From: Bosea sp. Tri-49
GTDB lineage: Bacteria > Pseudomonadota > Alphaproteobacteria > Rhizobiales > Beijerinckiaceae
DNA: 64,000 bases
Reading direction: 5' to 3'
Assembly: GCF_003952665.1 (NCBI RefSeq)
Contig: NZ_CP017946.1
Span: 5,165,001 to 5,229,000 of the forward strand
In this document: piece by piece, positions 34,249 to 42,041 of the stretch
Position numbering within the stretch: position 1 is the first letter of the stretch
How the letters are laid out: each line of letters begins with the position of its first letter
Position numbers and translations under genes: made by a program
Notes under the pieces: generated by a model
What the model was told of the DNA's origin: nothing
Databases searched by the model: none
The model's input: the letters and a program-made list of their open reading frames with translations, nothing else

Positions 34249-34755
34249 TCAGGAGAAAATCTCGTCGCGGATGTCGCGGCAGCGCAGCAACGCCTTGATG
34301 ATGTGCTTCTCGACCATGTTGCGCGAGACGCCCAGCAACTGGGCGATCTCACCATTGGCGAGGCCATGCAGGCGGCTCAGGATGAAAACCTCCTGGCAGC
34401 GGGGCGGAAGCGCCTCGATGGCCGCTGCCATCATCAGGAGAGCCTGCCTGCTCTGGACGACGCGTTCGGGGCCCGGCGCCTCCTCCGCACGATCCTCGAC
34501 CTGCGCATCCACGAGGAACAGCGCATTGTCGAGCCGCGTCCGCTGCGTGCTCGCCCGCGCCACCGATTTTGCGATCTGGAAGAGATAGGCCTGCGGGTTC
34601 TCGATGACCGTACGCGGCGCGATGTCGAGCAGGCGCACGAAGGTTTCCTGCGTCGCGTCCGCCGCATCCTCGCGGTTGCGCAGACGACGCATGAAGAAGC
34701 GCCGCAGGCGCCCTTCCTCCACGCGGTGCAATATCTCGAAGGCAGCGACATTCAT
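34249..34755 (-). CDS. FecI-type ECF sigma factor
   Basis: This 168-residue sigma factor has region 2 at about 8-72 (HRVEEGRLRRFFMRRLRNREDAADATQETFVRLL) and region 4 at about 103-160 (ALPPRCQEVFILSRLHGLANGEIAQLLGVSRNMVEKHI). The VEKHI ending of region 4 is typical of the iron-uptake (FecI) group. I chose ATG 34755 because the domain starts there and GAGG precedes it; the frame is open to 34932, but the extra residues are Cys/Arg-rich and not sigma-like. It should transcribe the receptor operon. An ICE/Irr-like box lies 180 bases upstream. Confidence 0.9.
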   Translation of the reverse strand: MNVAAFEILHRVEEGRLRRFFMRRLRNREDAADATQETFVRLLDIAPRTVIENPQAYLFQIAKSVARASTQRTRLDNALFLVDAQVEDRAEEAPGPERVVQSRQALLMMAAAIEALPPRCQEVFILSRLHGLANGEIAQLLGVSRNMVEKHIIKALLRCRDIRDEIFS

Positions 34756-34935
34756 CGGCGCGAACCTCACCCGCTCATGCACTTCGCCGGCGTGCACACG
34801 CGAAAACCAGTGGCCGAGATCGGCGCGACTGCACCGGTATCGGTCCAACGAACAGGCATTCAACGACGTCGACATGCAATCGCAGCCGCGCGCAGCACGC
34901 ATAACGACTTCGAAAAAGAGACGCAATCCCAATGA
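34756..34935. other. Leader region of the sigma-factor gene
   Basis: This 180-base stretch lies between the chosen sigma start and the iron-box candidate. I see no gene in it. It probably holds the promoter and 5' leader of the iron cluster on the minus strand. Confidence 0.4.
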
Positions 34936-34952
34936 TTTAGAGAGATTCTAGA
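34936..34952. promoter_or_regulatory. Candidate iron-control (ICE/Irr) box
   Basis: TTTAGAGAGATTCTAGA matches the rhizobial iron-control-element pattern TTTAGAA-NNN-TTCTAAA at all but two fixed positions, and its outer halves are inverted repeats. Irr binds such sites in Hyphomicrobiales. It lies upstream of the FecI-type sigma gene, where iron control is expected. The assignment rests on pattern and place. Confidence 0.5.
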
Positions 34953-35137
34953 CTGAGGTCGGCGACTATTTTCTGGCGCGAAACAAGCCGCGGCGCAGCC
35001 TCATCATTCGTCAAGGCGAGCGACCATTTGTGAGAGCGTGATGCGGATATCCAGGTTCCTTGTTGCGACGGCTGCAGCTCCCGATAGAGCGCGTCGGTCA
35101 AAGCATCGAGCGAAAGGCTGGGGCCGGCCGCTGTCAT
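34937..35137 (-). CDS. Possible small ORF, 66 aa (doubtful)
   Basis: A frame opening MTAAGPSLSLDALTDALYRELQPSQQGTW and ending LVSRQKIVADLSLESL reads more like protein than the rest of the gap. It has a balanced composition, a helix-like start and few Arg-rich runs. It has no good ribosome site, however, and its stop overlaps the iron-box candidate. It lies 53 bases downstream of the permease gene on the same strand and could be a remnant. I recognise no family. Confidence 0.2.
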   Translation of the reverse strand: MTAAGPSLSLDALTDALYRELQPSQQGTWISASRSHKWSLALTNDEAAPRLVSRQKIVADLSLESL

Positions 35138-35190
35138 CGCCGCGACGATATCGGCGCCGGTTTTGCGCGGCAACAACGCCGCGGGCGCTA

Positions 35191-36057
35191 TTACCGCGCG
35201 CGGGAGCGCGGGTCCGAGGCGTCGCGCAGTGCATCGCCGAGCAGGTTCAGCGCCAGCACCGTGACGAGGATGGCAAGGCTCGGGAAGACCGCGAGCCACC
35301 AGGCGTCCAGGATGTTCTCGAAGCCCTCGCGGATCATGGCGCCCCAGGTCGGCGCCGGCGGCGGCACGCCGAGCCCGATGAAGCTGAGCGAGGCCTCGGT
35401 GCGGATCGCCGAGGCCAGCCAGAGCGAGCTCATCACCACCACGTCCGAGATCATGTTCGGCAGGATGTGCCGCGTCATGATCCGGAACGGCCCGCAGCCA
35501 TAGGAGCGACTGGCCTCGACGAAATCGCGCTGGCGCAGCGTGATCGTCGGCGCACGGGCGACGCGGGCGAAGGGCGCGACCTCGGTCACCGCGATGGCGA
35601 TGATCAGGTTCTCCAGGCTGGCGCCGAGCATGGCCGCGATCATCAGGCCGAGCAGCAGGGTCGGGAAGGCGAGCAGCACGTCGAGCACGCCCATGACGAG
35701 CTGGTCGAAGACGCCGCCGATATAGCCGGCGAGCACGCCGATCGCCGTGCCGACCAGCATCGCGATCAGGATGGCGACGAAGCCGACGAAGAGCGAGATG
35801 CGCGCGCCGTAGATCAATCGCGAGAGCACGTCGCGGCCATAGGAATCGGTGCCGAGCCAGAATTCGGCCGAGGGCGGCTCGAGCCGCGCGACGATGTTCT
35901 GCTCGAGCGGATCATGCGGCGCGAGCCAGGGCGCGAAGAGCGCGACGAGGACGATCAGCGCCAGCAGGACGAGCCCGACCCAGGCGAGCCGGTTCTGCGT
36001 GAAGGCGAGCCAAAGGCCGCCGGGCTGGATCGCGACTGGGGTGTCGGCGGCGCTCAT
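35191..36057 (-). CDS. Peptide/opine ABC transporter permease (DppC type)
   Basis: This 288-residue inner-membrane protein is of the DppC/OppC group. It has an N-terminal helix (about 25-47), the HDPLEQNIVARLEPPSAEFWLGTDSYGRDVLSRLIYGAR entry segment, four to five further helices, and the EAA loop VEASRSYGCGPFRIMTRHILPNMISDVVV (about 188-216). The end, NLLGDALRDASDPRSRAR, is typical. Its ATG overlaps the stop of the DppB-type gene (ATGA). It is the last gene of a six-gene operon with the oxidase genes, so the transporter should bring in the oxidase substrate. Confidence 0.95.
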   Translation of the reverse strand: MSAADTPVAIQPGGLWLAFTQNRLAWVGLVLLALIVLVALFAPWLAPHDPLEQNIVARLEPPSAEFWLGTDSYGRDVLSRLIYGARISLFVGFVAILIAMLVGTAIGVLAGYIGGVFDQLVMGVLDVLLAFPTLLLGLMIAAMLGASLENLIIAIAVTEVAPFARVARAPTITLRQRDFVEASRSYGCGPFRIMTRHILPNMISDVVVMSSLWLASAIRTEASLSFIGLGVPPPAPTWGAMIREGFENILDAWWLAVFPSLAILVTVLALNLLGDALRDASDPRSRAR

Positions 36058-36998
36058 GAGTATTTCACCCTGGGATCGACGAGGCCGTAGGCGAGATCGG
36101 TCAGCGTGTTCACGACGATCACGCAGATCGCGAAGATGATCATCAGCCCCTGCAGCAGGGTGTAGTCGCGGGCATTGAGCGCGCCGATGATCAGCTTGCC
36201 GAGGCCCGGCCGGTTGAAGATGATCTCGGTCAGCACGGAATTGCCGATCAGCGTGCCGAAATAGAGCCCGACCACGGTGATGATCGGGATCAGGCCGTTG
36301 CGCAGGGCATGGGTGACGACGAGCTGGGTCGGGCCGACGCCCTTGGCGCGGGCGGTGCGGATATAGTCCTCGGTGAGCACGCCGAGCATCGCGGCGCGGG
36401 TTACCCGCATCACATAGGCGGTCATGATGATGCCGAGGTTTAGCGCGGGCAGGGCCAGCGCCCGCATCCGCTCATTGAGGCTGCCGGCGCCGCTGGTGTT
36501 GCCGAGCACCGGGAACCAGCCGAGCTGGATCGAAAACACGATCAGCATCAGGATGCCGGAGACGAAGGCCGGGAAGGACAGGCCGACCAGCGAGACGACG
36601 CGCGAGACATAGTCGACCCAGCCATTGCGGGCGAGCGCGGCAGCGATGCCAAGCGGCAGGCCGAAGACGAGGCCGATCGTAATGGCGGCGACAGTCAGTT
36701 CGATCGTCGAGGGCAGGACGAGCAGGACCTCGCGGATGACGCTGCGCCCGCTCGACAGCGACTGGCCGAAATCGCCGGTCAGGATCTTGCCGAGGAAGCT
36801 GAGATACTGGACGTGGACCGGCTGGTCGAGGCCGAGCTTTTCCCTGAGCGCGGCGAGCGAGGCGGCACTGGCCTGGTCGCCGAGGATGACGGAGGCCGCA
36901 TCGCCCGGCACAAGGCGGACCAGCACGAAGATCGCCGTCAGCATCACGAACAGCGTGGGGATGGCGAGCAATATGCGCCTGACCAGATAGCCGATCAT
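36054..36998 (-). CDS. Peptide/opine ABC transporter permease (DppB type)
   Basis: This 314-residue inner-membrane protein is of the DppB/OppB group. It has MIGYLVRRILLAIPTLFVMLTAIFVLVRLVPGD at the start, LREKLGLDQPVHVQYLSFLGKILTGDFGQS, then five helices with the EAA loop DYIRTARAKGVGPTQLVVTHALRNGLIPIITV (about 218-249). It pairs with the DppC-type protein. The start overlaps the preceding oxidoreductase gene by 4 bases and the end overlaps the next permease gene by 4. The substrate is not decided by the sequence; relatives carry di- and oligopeptides, opines and nickel. Confidence 0.95.
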   Translation of the reverse strand: MIGYLVRRILLAIPTLFVMLTAIFVLVRLVPGDAASVILGDQASAASLAALREKLGLDQPVHVQYLSFLGKILTGDFGQSLSSGRSVIREVLLVLPSTIELTVAAITIGLVFGLPLGIAAALARNGWVDYVSRVVSLVGLSFPAFVSGILMLIVFSIQLGWFPVLGNTSGAGSLNERMRALALPALNLGIIMTAYVMRVTRAAMLGVLTEDYIRTARAKGVGPTQLVVTHALRNGLIPIITVVGLYFGTLIGNSVLTEIIFNRPGLGKLIIGALNARDYTLLQGLMIIFAICVIVVNTLTDLAYGLVDPRVKYS

Positions 36999-38128
36999 GC
37001 CACCGCCCTTTCCTGCATCAGTCGCGCCGGCGCGAAGGCGGCGATCTCACGCCGTGTTCGGCCCTCGCAGACGAGCTCGGCCAGGATCGAGCCGACGACC
37101 GGGACGAGCTGGAAGCCGTGCCCGGAGAAGCCGAAGGCGTGGACGAGGCCCGGCGCGTTCGGCGACAGGCCGACGACCGGAAGGCGATCCGATGTCTGCG
37201 CCTCGATGCCGGTCCAGCAGCGCGCGATGCGCACGCCCTGGACAGCCGGGAAGAGATCGCTGGCGGCCCGCGCGCCCCGGGCGAGGTTGCGGAAGTCGAC
37301 GGTGCTGCGCTCGCGGTCGAGATCGGCCGAGCCCTGCAGGCCGCCGCCGATCACCAGCGTGCCCTGGCCCGCCTGCTTGAAGGAGAGGGCTCGGCCGACG
37401 ACGCTGACGACGGGATCGAGCAGAGGGGCGAGCCGCTCGGTGACGATCATCATCGACGCGCGCACGCCAAGCGGGATCGCATCGCCGAACAGCGCCGCGA
37501 GCCGGCCAGCCCAGGCGCCGGCGGCGTTGATGACGTAAGGCGCGCGAAAGCGCCTGGTGCCGCAGACGAGCAACCAGTCGCCGCCCTGCCGATCGACCGC
37601 CTCGACGCCGCAGCCCTCGGCGATCACGACGCCCTCGGCCTCGCACGCGCGGCGGAAGGCGGCAACGGTGCGATGGGGATCGGCGGCGCCGTCGCGCCGC
37701 GCCACCAGCGCGCCGACGCAATGCGGGCTAAGCGCCGGCACCAGCCGACGCAATTCGGCGGCGTCGATGATCTCTTCATGGCTGTAGCCGAGGGCGCGCG
37801 TGCGCGCCTGCCGCTCGATCAAGGCGGGCATATGCTCTGCCATCTCAGCAACGCGCATCTGGCCATGGGCATGGAAGCCGCAATCGTCGCCGACGATCGC
37901 CTCGATCCGGTGCCACATCGCCATGGCCTCGAGCGAGATCGGGATCTCGGCGATATCGCGGCCGAGCGTGCGCACGCCGGCGGCGGTGGCGCCGGAGGCA
38001 TGGCGGCCGGTCCAGCGCCGCTCGACCAGCGCGACCTTGCGGCCGGCGCGCGCTAGATGCAGCGCGGCGGAGAGTCCGTGCAGGCCACCGCCGACCACGA
38101 CGACGTCGAATGCAGCGGCGTCCGTCAT
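36995..38128 (-). CDS. FAD-dependent amino-acid oxidase/dehydrogenase (DAO family)
   Basis: This 377-residue flavoprotein has the dinucleotide-binding motif VVVGGGLHGLSAALHLARAG (9-28) with the acidic strand end VALVERR. It has the DAO-fold phrases AAGAWAGRLAALFGDAIPL and the C-terminal FSGHGFQLVPVVG, equivalent to the second FAD-contact region. Family members oxidise glycine, sarcosine, proline or D-amino acids. The operon already encodes a catalytic flavoprotein of the same fold (39799-40917), so this would be a second step or a second substrate. Both ends overlap neighbours by 4 bases (ATGA). ATG 38128 marks the domain start; the frame is open further upstream but out of character. Confidence 0.9.
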   Translation of the reverse strand: MTDAAAFDVVVVGGGLHGLSAALHLARAGRKVALVERRWTGRHASGATAAGVRTLGRDIAEIPISLEAMAMWHRIEAIVGDDCGFHAHGQMRVAEMAEHMPALIERQARTRALGYSHEEIIDAAELRRLVPALSPHCVGALVARRDGAADPHRTVAAFRRACEAEGVVIAEGCGVEAVDRQGGDWLLVCGTRRFRAPYVINAAGAWAGRLAALFGDAIPLGVRASMMIVTERLAPLLDPVVSVVGRALSFKQAGQGTLVIGGGLQGSADLDRERSTVDFRNLARGARAASDLFPAVQGVRIARCWTGIEAQTSDRLPVVGLSPNAPGLVHAFGFSGHGFQLVPVVGSILAELVCEGRTRREIAAFAPARLMQERAVA

Positions 38129-39525
38129 GCCGTCGGCTCCTGCTCGTCGAGGCTGGCGAGCTCGCCGAGCGTCACCGGCTTCAGCGGCGGCCTGATCCGG
38201 TAGAAGCCGACCTCCTCGACGGAACGGCCCTGCGCGGCCGCGACGATATGGGCCATTGAGTAACCGCATTGGCGGCCCTGGCAGGGACCCATGCCGGCGC
38301 GGGTGAAGGCCTTGAGCTGGTTGGGCCCGGGCCGCCCTTCGACCGCACGGGCGCGCAACTCGCCGGCCGTGACCTCCTCGCAGCGGCAGACCAAGGTCTC
38401 GTCCGGCGGCGAATAGAGCTGCGGACGTGGCGCATAGAGCGCATCGAGGAAAGGCCGCAGCGCGAGCGCGGTGGAAAGGGCACTTCGCTCGGGTACAGCG
38501 GCGGCTTCGGCGGTGGCGTCATCGAGCCGGCCGAGTCTGGCGGCAACCCGCAGCGCCGCGAGCCGGCCGCGTGGTTCGGCCGCCTCGGCCCCGCCGATGC
38601 CGGCGCCGTCGCCGGCGACGAAGATACTGGCCTGCGAGCTCTCGCCCCAGCCATCGAGCACCGGGACATAGCAGTGCTGGCCGGCATGCCAGTTGACCGC
38701 GCAGCCGAGCGCGAGCGGTGCATGGATGTTCGGCACCACGCCCTCATGGACGAGCAGCACATCGGCGGGAACCTCGGCTTCCTGCCCGGCCTCCGCGCGA
38801 TAACGCAGGCGCTGGAGACGGCCGTCGCCGTCGGCACGGAGTTCGGTGACATGGCGGATGATGGGGAAACCCGCGCGCCGCAGCGCCAGCGACCAGGACA
38901 GGCCCTTGATGAGATCGCCGAAGCGTCCGAGGCCCTGCGGCAGATGGCGTAGAGCAGCGCTAACGCGCCCGCGCGGGGTCGTATCGAGAAAGCCGGCGAT
39001 GCGGCCTCCAGCAGCCAGAAGCTGGGTCATGTAGAGCAGCGGCAGCGGTCCGCAGCCGGCGATCCAGACCGGCTTTTCCGGCACGGAGTCGGCGGTCTTC
39101 AGCAGGATCTGCGCAGCGCCGACGGTCAGCACGCCCGGCAATGTCCAGCCGGGGAAGGGCATAGGCCGTTCCTGCGCGCCGGTGGCGAGGATGATCGCCT
39201 GCGCCGTCACGATGCGGGCCTTACCGCCTCGCGTGATGAAGGCGCGGAAGCCCGGTTCGATCTGCCAGAGCTGGCTCTCGGGCTCGTAGACAGCGCCGCA
39301 GGTGCGGAAGGCAGCGGCCCGTTCGGCGCCGGCAAGGTAGCTCTCGCCGAGCCGTTTGGCGCGCGGCGTCGCGGCGACCGTCTCGATGCCGCGCCAAATC
39401 TGGCCGCCGGGCGCCGGTTGGTCGTCGACGACGCGGACGGAGAGACCGTGGCGGCGGGCGGTAACGGCGGCGGCCATGCCGGCCGGGCCGGCGCCGACGA
39501 TCAGGAGATCGGTGTGGTCGCTCAT
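38125..39525 (-). CDS. Opine-oxidase-like dehydrogenase, large (OoxA/HcnB-type) subunit
   Basis: This 466-residue protein has an FAD site near the start (LLIVGAGPAGMAAAVTARRHG), a second nucleotide site (KPVWIAGCGPLPLLYMTQLL) and TIFVAGDGAG-like FVAGDGAGIGG. It ends in a BFD-type [2Fe-2S] domain with CRCEEVT and MGPCQGRQCG. This is the large subunit of the heterotrimeric octopine/nopaline oxidase, hydrogen-cyanide synthase and D-hydroxyproline dehydrogenase family. It works with the ferredoxin-like and DAO-type subunits encoded next to it. It starts at ATG 39525 (MSDHTDLL), overlapping the preceding stop by 4 bases. Confidence 0.92.
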   Translation of the reverse strand: MSDHTDLLIVGAGPAGMAAAVTARRHGLSVRVVDDQPAPGGQIWRGIETVAATPRAKRLGESYLAGAERAAAFRTCGAVYEPESQLWQIEPGFRAFITRGGKARIVTAQAIILATGAQERPMPFPGWTLPGVLTVGAAQILLKTADSVPEKPVWIAGCGPLPLLYMTQLLAAGGRIAGFLDTTPRGRVSAALRHLPQGLGRFGDLIKGLSWSLALRRAGFPIIRHVTELRADGDGRLQRLRYRAEAGQEAEVPADVLLVHEGVVPNIHAPLALGCAVNWHAGQHCYVPVLDGWGESSQASIFVAGDGAGIGGAEAAEPRGRLAALRVAARLGRLDDATAEAAAVPERSALSTALALRPFLDALYAPRPQLYSPPDETLVCRCEEVTAGELRARAVEGRPGPNQLKAFTRAGMGPCQGRQCGYSMAHIVAAAQGRSVEEVGFYRIRPPLKPVTLGELASLDEQEPTA

Positions 39526-39818
39526 GCCGACAGGCTCCTTCGACCCTGCTGGCGGGTGATGCGCATGCCGGCGGCGACCGGTGTCAGGCAGCTCTGCACC
39601 GAGCCCTGGCCGTCGATCTCGACCAGGCATTCGAAGCAGACACCCATCATGCAATAGGGCGCGCGCCGGCTCTGCGAGACCGGCGTGGTCCGACTCCAGC
39701 CTTCCTGCTGGCGCAGCAGCACCGCGGCGACGCTTTCGCCGAGTTCGGCAGCGACCGGGCGCCCGTCGATGAAGATGGTGACCGCCTGCGGCCCCGGATC
39801 ATGCAGCTTGCGGAACAT
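39522..39818 (-). CDS. (2Fe-2S)-binding small subunit (OoxC/HcnA-type)
   Basis: This 98-residue ferredoxin-like protein has Cys56, Cys61, Cys64 and Cys77 (YCMMGVCFECLVEIDG, then QSCLTP), the C-x4-C-x2-C-xn-C plant-type cluster. It should carry electrons between the catalytic flavoprotein and the large subunit. The opening MFRKLHDPGPQAVTIFIDGRPVAAELGESVAAVLL is the beta-grasp start of the family. It overlaps the catalytic subunit gene by 20 bases and the large subunit gene by 4, giving a tightly coupled trio. Confidence 0.92.
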   Translation of the reverse strand: MFRKLHDPGPQAVTIFIDGRPVAAELGESVAAVLLRQQEGWSRTTPVSQSRRAPYCMMGVCFECLVEIDGQGSVQSCLTPVAAGMRITRQQGRRSLSA

Positions 39819-40917
39819 CGAACCGACTCTGGTGGAAGGGAGAAAAGCGCTCGGGCAGTGCGCCCGCGGCGATGGCCGCGGCAAGGTCCTCGGCGTGGAA
39901 GGCGGCGAGCGTCACGCCGGAATGGCAGAGCGCGACGAAGGCGCCGGGATGGCTCTGCGACTGCGCATAGATCGGGTAGCCATCCGGCGTCATGATGCGC
40001 AGGCCGGCCCATTGCCGGACGAGGCCGACCTTGGCGAGCGCCGGGACGATCTGCACCGTCTTGCGGCTGAGTCGTGCCGCGGCCTCGCCGGTGGTCGAGA
40101 CGTCGAAGCCGGGATCATCCTTGGTCGCGCCGATCATCACCGTGCCCTCGCCGGTCTGGCGCAGGCCACTCGCCGGCAGCGGCAGGAAGGGTTCGAGCCG
40201 CTCGGTGACCAGCACCTGGCCGCGCTCCGGGCGCAGCGGCACGTCGAGTCCGACCTGACGCGCGAGTTCAGGCGAGCCCAGCCCGGCGGCGATGACGATG
40301 CGCGGCGCTGTCAGTGTGTCGTTGTCGAGCACGAGCTTGAAATCGGTACCGGAACGCTCGATCCGCTCGACCCGGGCGCGATGGCGCAGTACGCCGCCAT
40401 GATGCAGGACGCCGGCATGCAGCGCGGCGAGCAATCGCAATGGATTGGCGTGCCCGTCGCGCCGGCCGAAGCTGGCGCCGGCGACATCCGGACCCAGCGT
40501 CACCTTGGGCAGCAGCTTATCCAGCGCCGGGCGGTCGAGCATTTCCCAATCCGGCTCGCCGTCGCCGCGCTGGTTATGGAGGCGTAAGAGGTCGAGCTTG
40601 CGCTTCTCGAAAGCATCTTCGCCCAGGCAGAAGGCGAGGCCGCCATTCTGCTCATAGGCGAGATCGACCGCCGTCTCGGCGTCGAGTTGTTCGGTGAAGC
40701 CGCGCCAGAGGGCGATGCTGTCGCGGGTCAGGGCCTGATAGGCCGGCATGCCCAGGCCCTTGCCCTGCAGCCAGACCAGCCCGAAATTCGCCCGCGCCGC
40801 GCGGAAATCGCCGTCGTCGCCGTCGAGCAGCAGCACCTTCTCGCGCTTGCGGGCAAGGCCGCAGGCGATGGCGGCGCCGACCGTTCCCCCTCCGATGACG
40901 ATGATGTCCGGTCGCAT
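39799..40917 (-). CDS. Opine-oxidase-like catalytic flavoprotein (OoxB/HcnC-type)
   Basis: This 372-residue DAO-fold protein opens with MRPDIIVIGGGTVGAAIACGLARKREKVLLLD, the FAD-binding motif plus acidic strand end. It has the characteristic RDGHANPLRLLAALHAG substrate-domain entry and ends CHSGVTLAAFHAEDLAAAI, the second FAD contact. It should be the site where the amino acid or opine C-N bond is oxidised. It is the first gene of the operon, starting 90 bases from the divergent LysR gene, with an inverted repeat between them. The exact substrate is unknown; the family covers octopine, nopaline, D-hydroxyproline and glycine (to cyanide). Confidence 0.92.
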   Translation of the reverse strand: MRPDIIVIGGGTVGAAIACGLARKREKVLLLDGDDGDFRAARANFGLVWLQGKGLGMPAYQALTRDSIALWRGFTEQLDAETAVDLAYEQNGGLAFCLGEDAFEKRKLDLLRLHNQRGDGEPDWEMLDRPALDKLLPKVTLGPDVAGASFGRRDGHANPLRLLAALHAGVLHHGGVLRHRARVERIERSGTDFKLVLDNDTLTAPRIVIAAGLGSPELARQVGLDVPLRPERGQVLVTERLEPFLPLPASGLRQTGEGTVMIGATKDDPGFDVSTTGEAAARLSRKTVQIVPALAKVGLVRQWAGLRIMTPDGYPIYAQSQSHPGAFVALCHSGVTLAAFHAEDLAAAIAAGALPERFSPFHQSRFDVPQAA

Positions 40918-40933
40918 GAGATTCCCTCGTTGG

Positions 40934-40980
40934 CTTTGACGTTAGGGAGCGACATTGTATTTCGTCAAAGTCGTTTTTCT
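40934..40980. promoter_or_regulatory. Candidate LysR binding region, paired half-sites
   Basis: CTTTGACG (40934-40941) and CGTCAAAG (40973-40980) are exact inverted copies 31 bases apart, in the 90-base gap between the operon start and the divergent LysR gene. The separation suits the extended footprint of a LysR tetramer. Binding is inferred. Confidence 0.55.
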
Positions 40981-41007
40981 CTACGGTCTATTCCCAGGGG
41001 TTATGCA

Positions 41008-41931
41008 ATGGTGAGACGGCTCAACCTGCGCCAGGTCGAAGCGTTCAAGGCGGTGATCGAGTACGGCACCGTCAGCCGCGCGGCCGAGATGATGAACGTC
41101 TCGCAGCCGGCGATGAGCAAGCTGATCGCGCATCTTGAAGAGGACACGGCCTTGCGCCTGTTCGACCGGGTCAAGGGTCGGCTGGTGGCGACCCGGCGCG
41201 GCATGCGGCTCTATGAGGAGATCGACCGGATCTTCGCCGGCGTGCGCCAGGTCGAGAATGCGGTCGAGGCGATCCGGCGCGACGAGCAGAGCCGTCTCCT
41301 GATCGGCGTCATGCCGGCGCTCTCCGGCTCCTTCATCCAGGAGGCGACCTCGCGCTTCCTCGCAAGGCAGCCGGGCGTGTTCTGCTCGGTCCAGTCGCGC
41401 AGCTCGCAATGGATCGCCGACGCGCTCGTCACCCACAGGCTCGATGTCGGACTGATCATCGCCCCGGTCGACAACCCCTATGTCGCGGCCGAGCCGATGA
41501 TGGGCCATCCGGTGGTCTGCATCCTGCCGCTCGGCCATCCGCTCGCCGCGAAGGAGGTCATCGTCCCCGCGGATCTCGCCGGAGTTCCGTTCATCTCGTT
41601 CGATCCGGAGAGCCACACCCATCGCAGTATCAGCCGGGTGCTCGAAGGCCACGGCGTCACACCGGAGGTGGTGATGGTCGCCAACGTCTCGCCGACCCTG
41701 TGCGAGTTCGTCGCGGCCGGTGTCGGCGTCTCGCTGGTGCATCCGCTGATCGTCGGCGGCTTGCGCGACAAGATCGCGATCCGGCGCTTCGAGCCGGAGT
41801 TCCAGCTCGATTTCCAGCTCTGCCGCAACCGCGACAGCCGCAATGCCAGGCTGGTCGCCGCCTTCCTGGAAAGCGCGCGCGAGGCGGCGGCGGAGATCTC
41901 GCGGACTATCTTGACGCCGAATCCAGCCTGA
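41008..41931 (+). CDS. LysR family regulator of the opine-like operon
   Basis: This 307-residue regulator has a winged helix at about 2-62 (RRLNLRQVEAFKAVIEYGTVSRAAEMMNVSQPAMSKLIAHLEEDTALRLFDRVKGRLVATRRG), followed by a periplasmic-binding-like effector domain (about 90-300; LLIGVMPALSGSFIQEAT, VSPTLCEFVAAGVGVSLVHPLIVGG). ATG 41008 has AGGGG ten bases upstream. It lies divergent from the oxidase-permease operon and is the obvious regulator. OccR/NocR-like regulators control opine genes in the same arrangement, though similarity to these in particular is not proven here. Confidence 0.92.
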   Translation: MVRRLNLRQVEAFKAVIEYGTVSRAAEMMNVSQPAMSKLIAHLEEDTALRLFDRVKGRLVATRRGMRLYEEIDRIFAGVRQVENAVEAIRRDEQSRLLIGVMPALSGSFIQEATSRFLARQPGVFCSVQSRSSQWIADALVTHRLDVGLIIAPVDNPYVAAEPMMGHPVVCILPLGHPLAAKEVIVPADLAGVPFISFDPESHTHRSISRVLEGHGVTPEVVMVANVSPTLCEFVAAGVGVSLVHPLIVGGLRDKIAIRRFEPEFQLDFQLCRNRDSRNARLVAAFLESAREAAAEISRTILTPNPA

Positions 41932-41974
41932 TTTTCGCGAGGCTTGGAGCGTGCTGCGTTTTCATGGAAACAGC

Positions 41975-42019
41975 CGTCATTCCGGGCTCAAGCCGATCGG
42001 CCTGCCCCGGAAAGACGGC
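41975..42019. terminator. Hairpin between convergent genes (family B relative)
   Basis: CCGTCATTCCGGG (41975-41987) pairs with CCCCGGAAAGACGG (42006-42019), with one mismatch, between the LysR stop and the stop of the binding-protein gene. It resembles the ATTCCGG hairpin at 22942-22973 and probably ends both transcripts. Confidence 0.55.
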
Positions 42020-42041
42020 GCGGTTCTCTACGCAGCTTGGT

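Noticed and set aside
40687..41007. In-frame extension of the LysR protein at 41008 by 107 residues
   Set aside because: The extension lies antisense to the OoxB-like gene and through the operator gap. A ribosome site and the helix-turn-helix begin at 41008.
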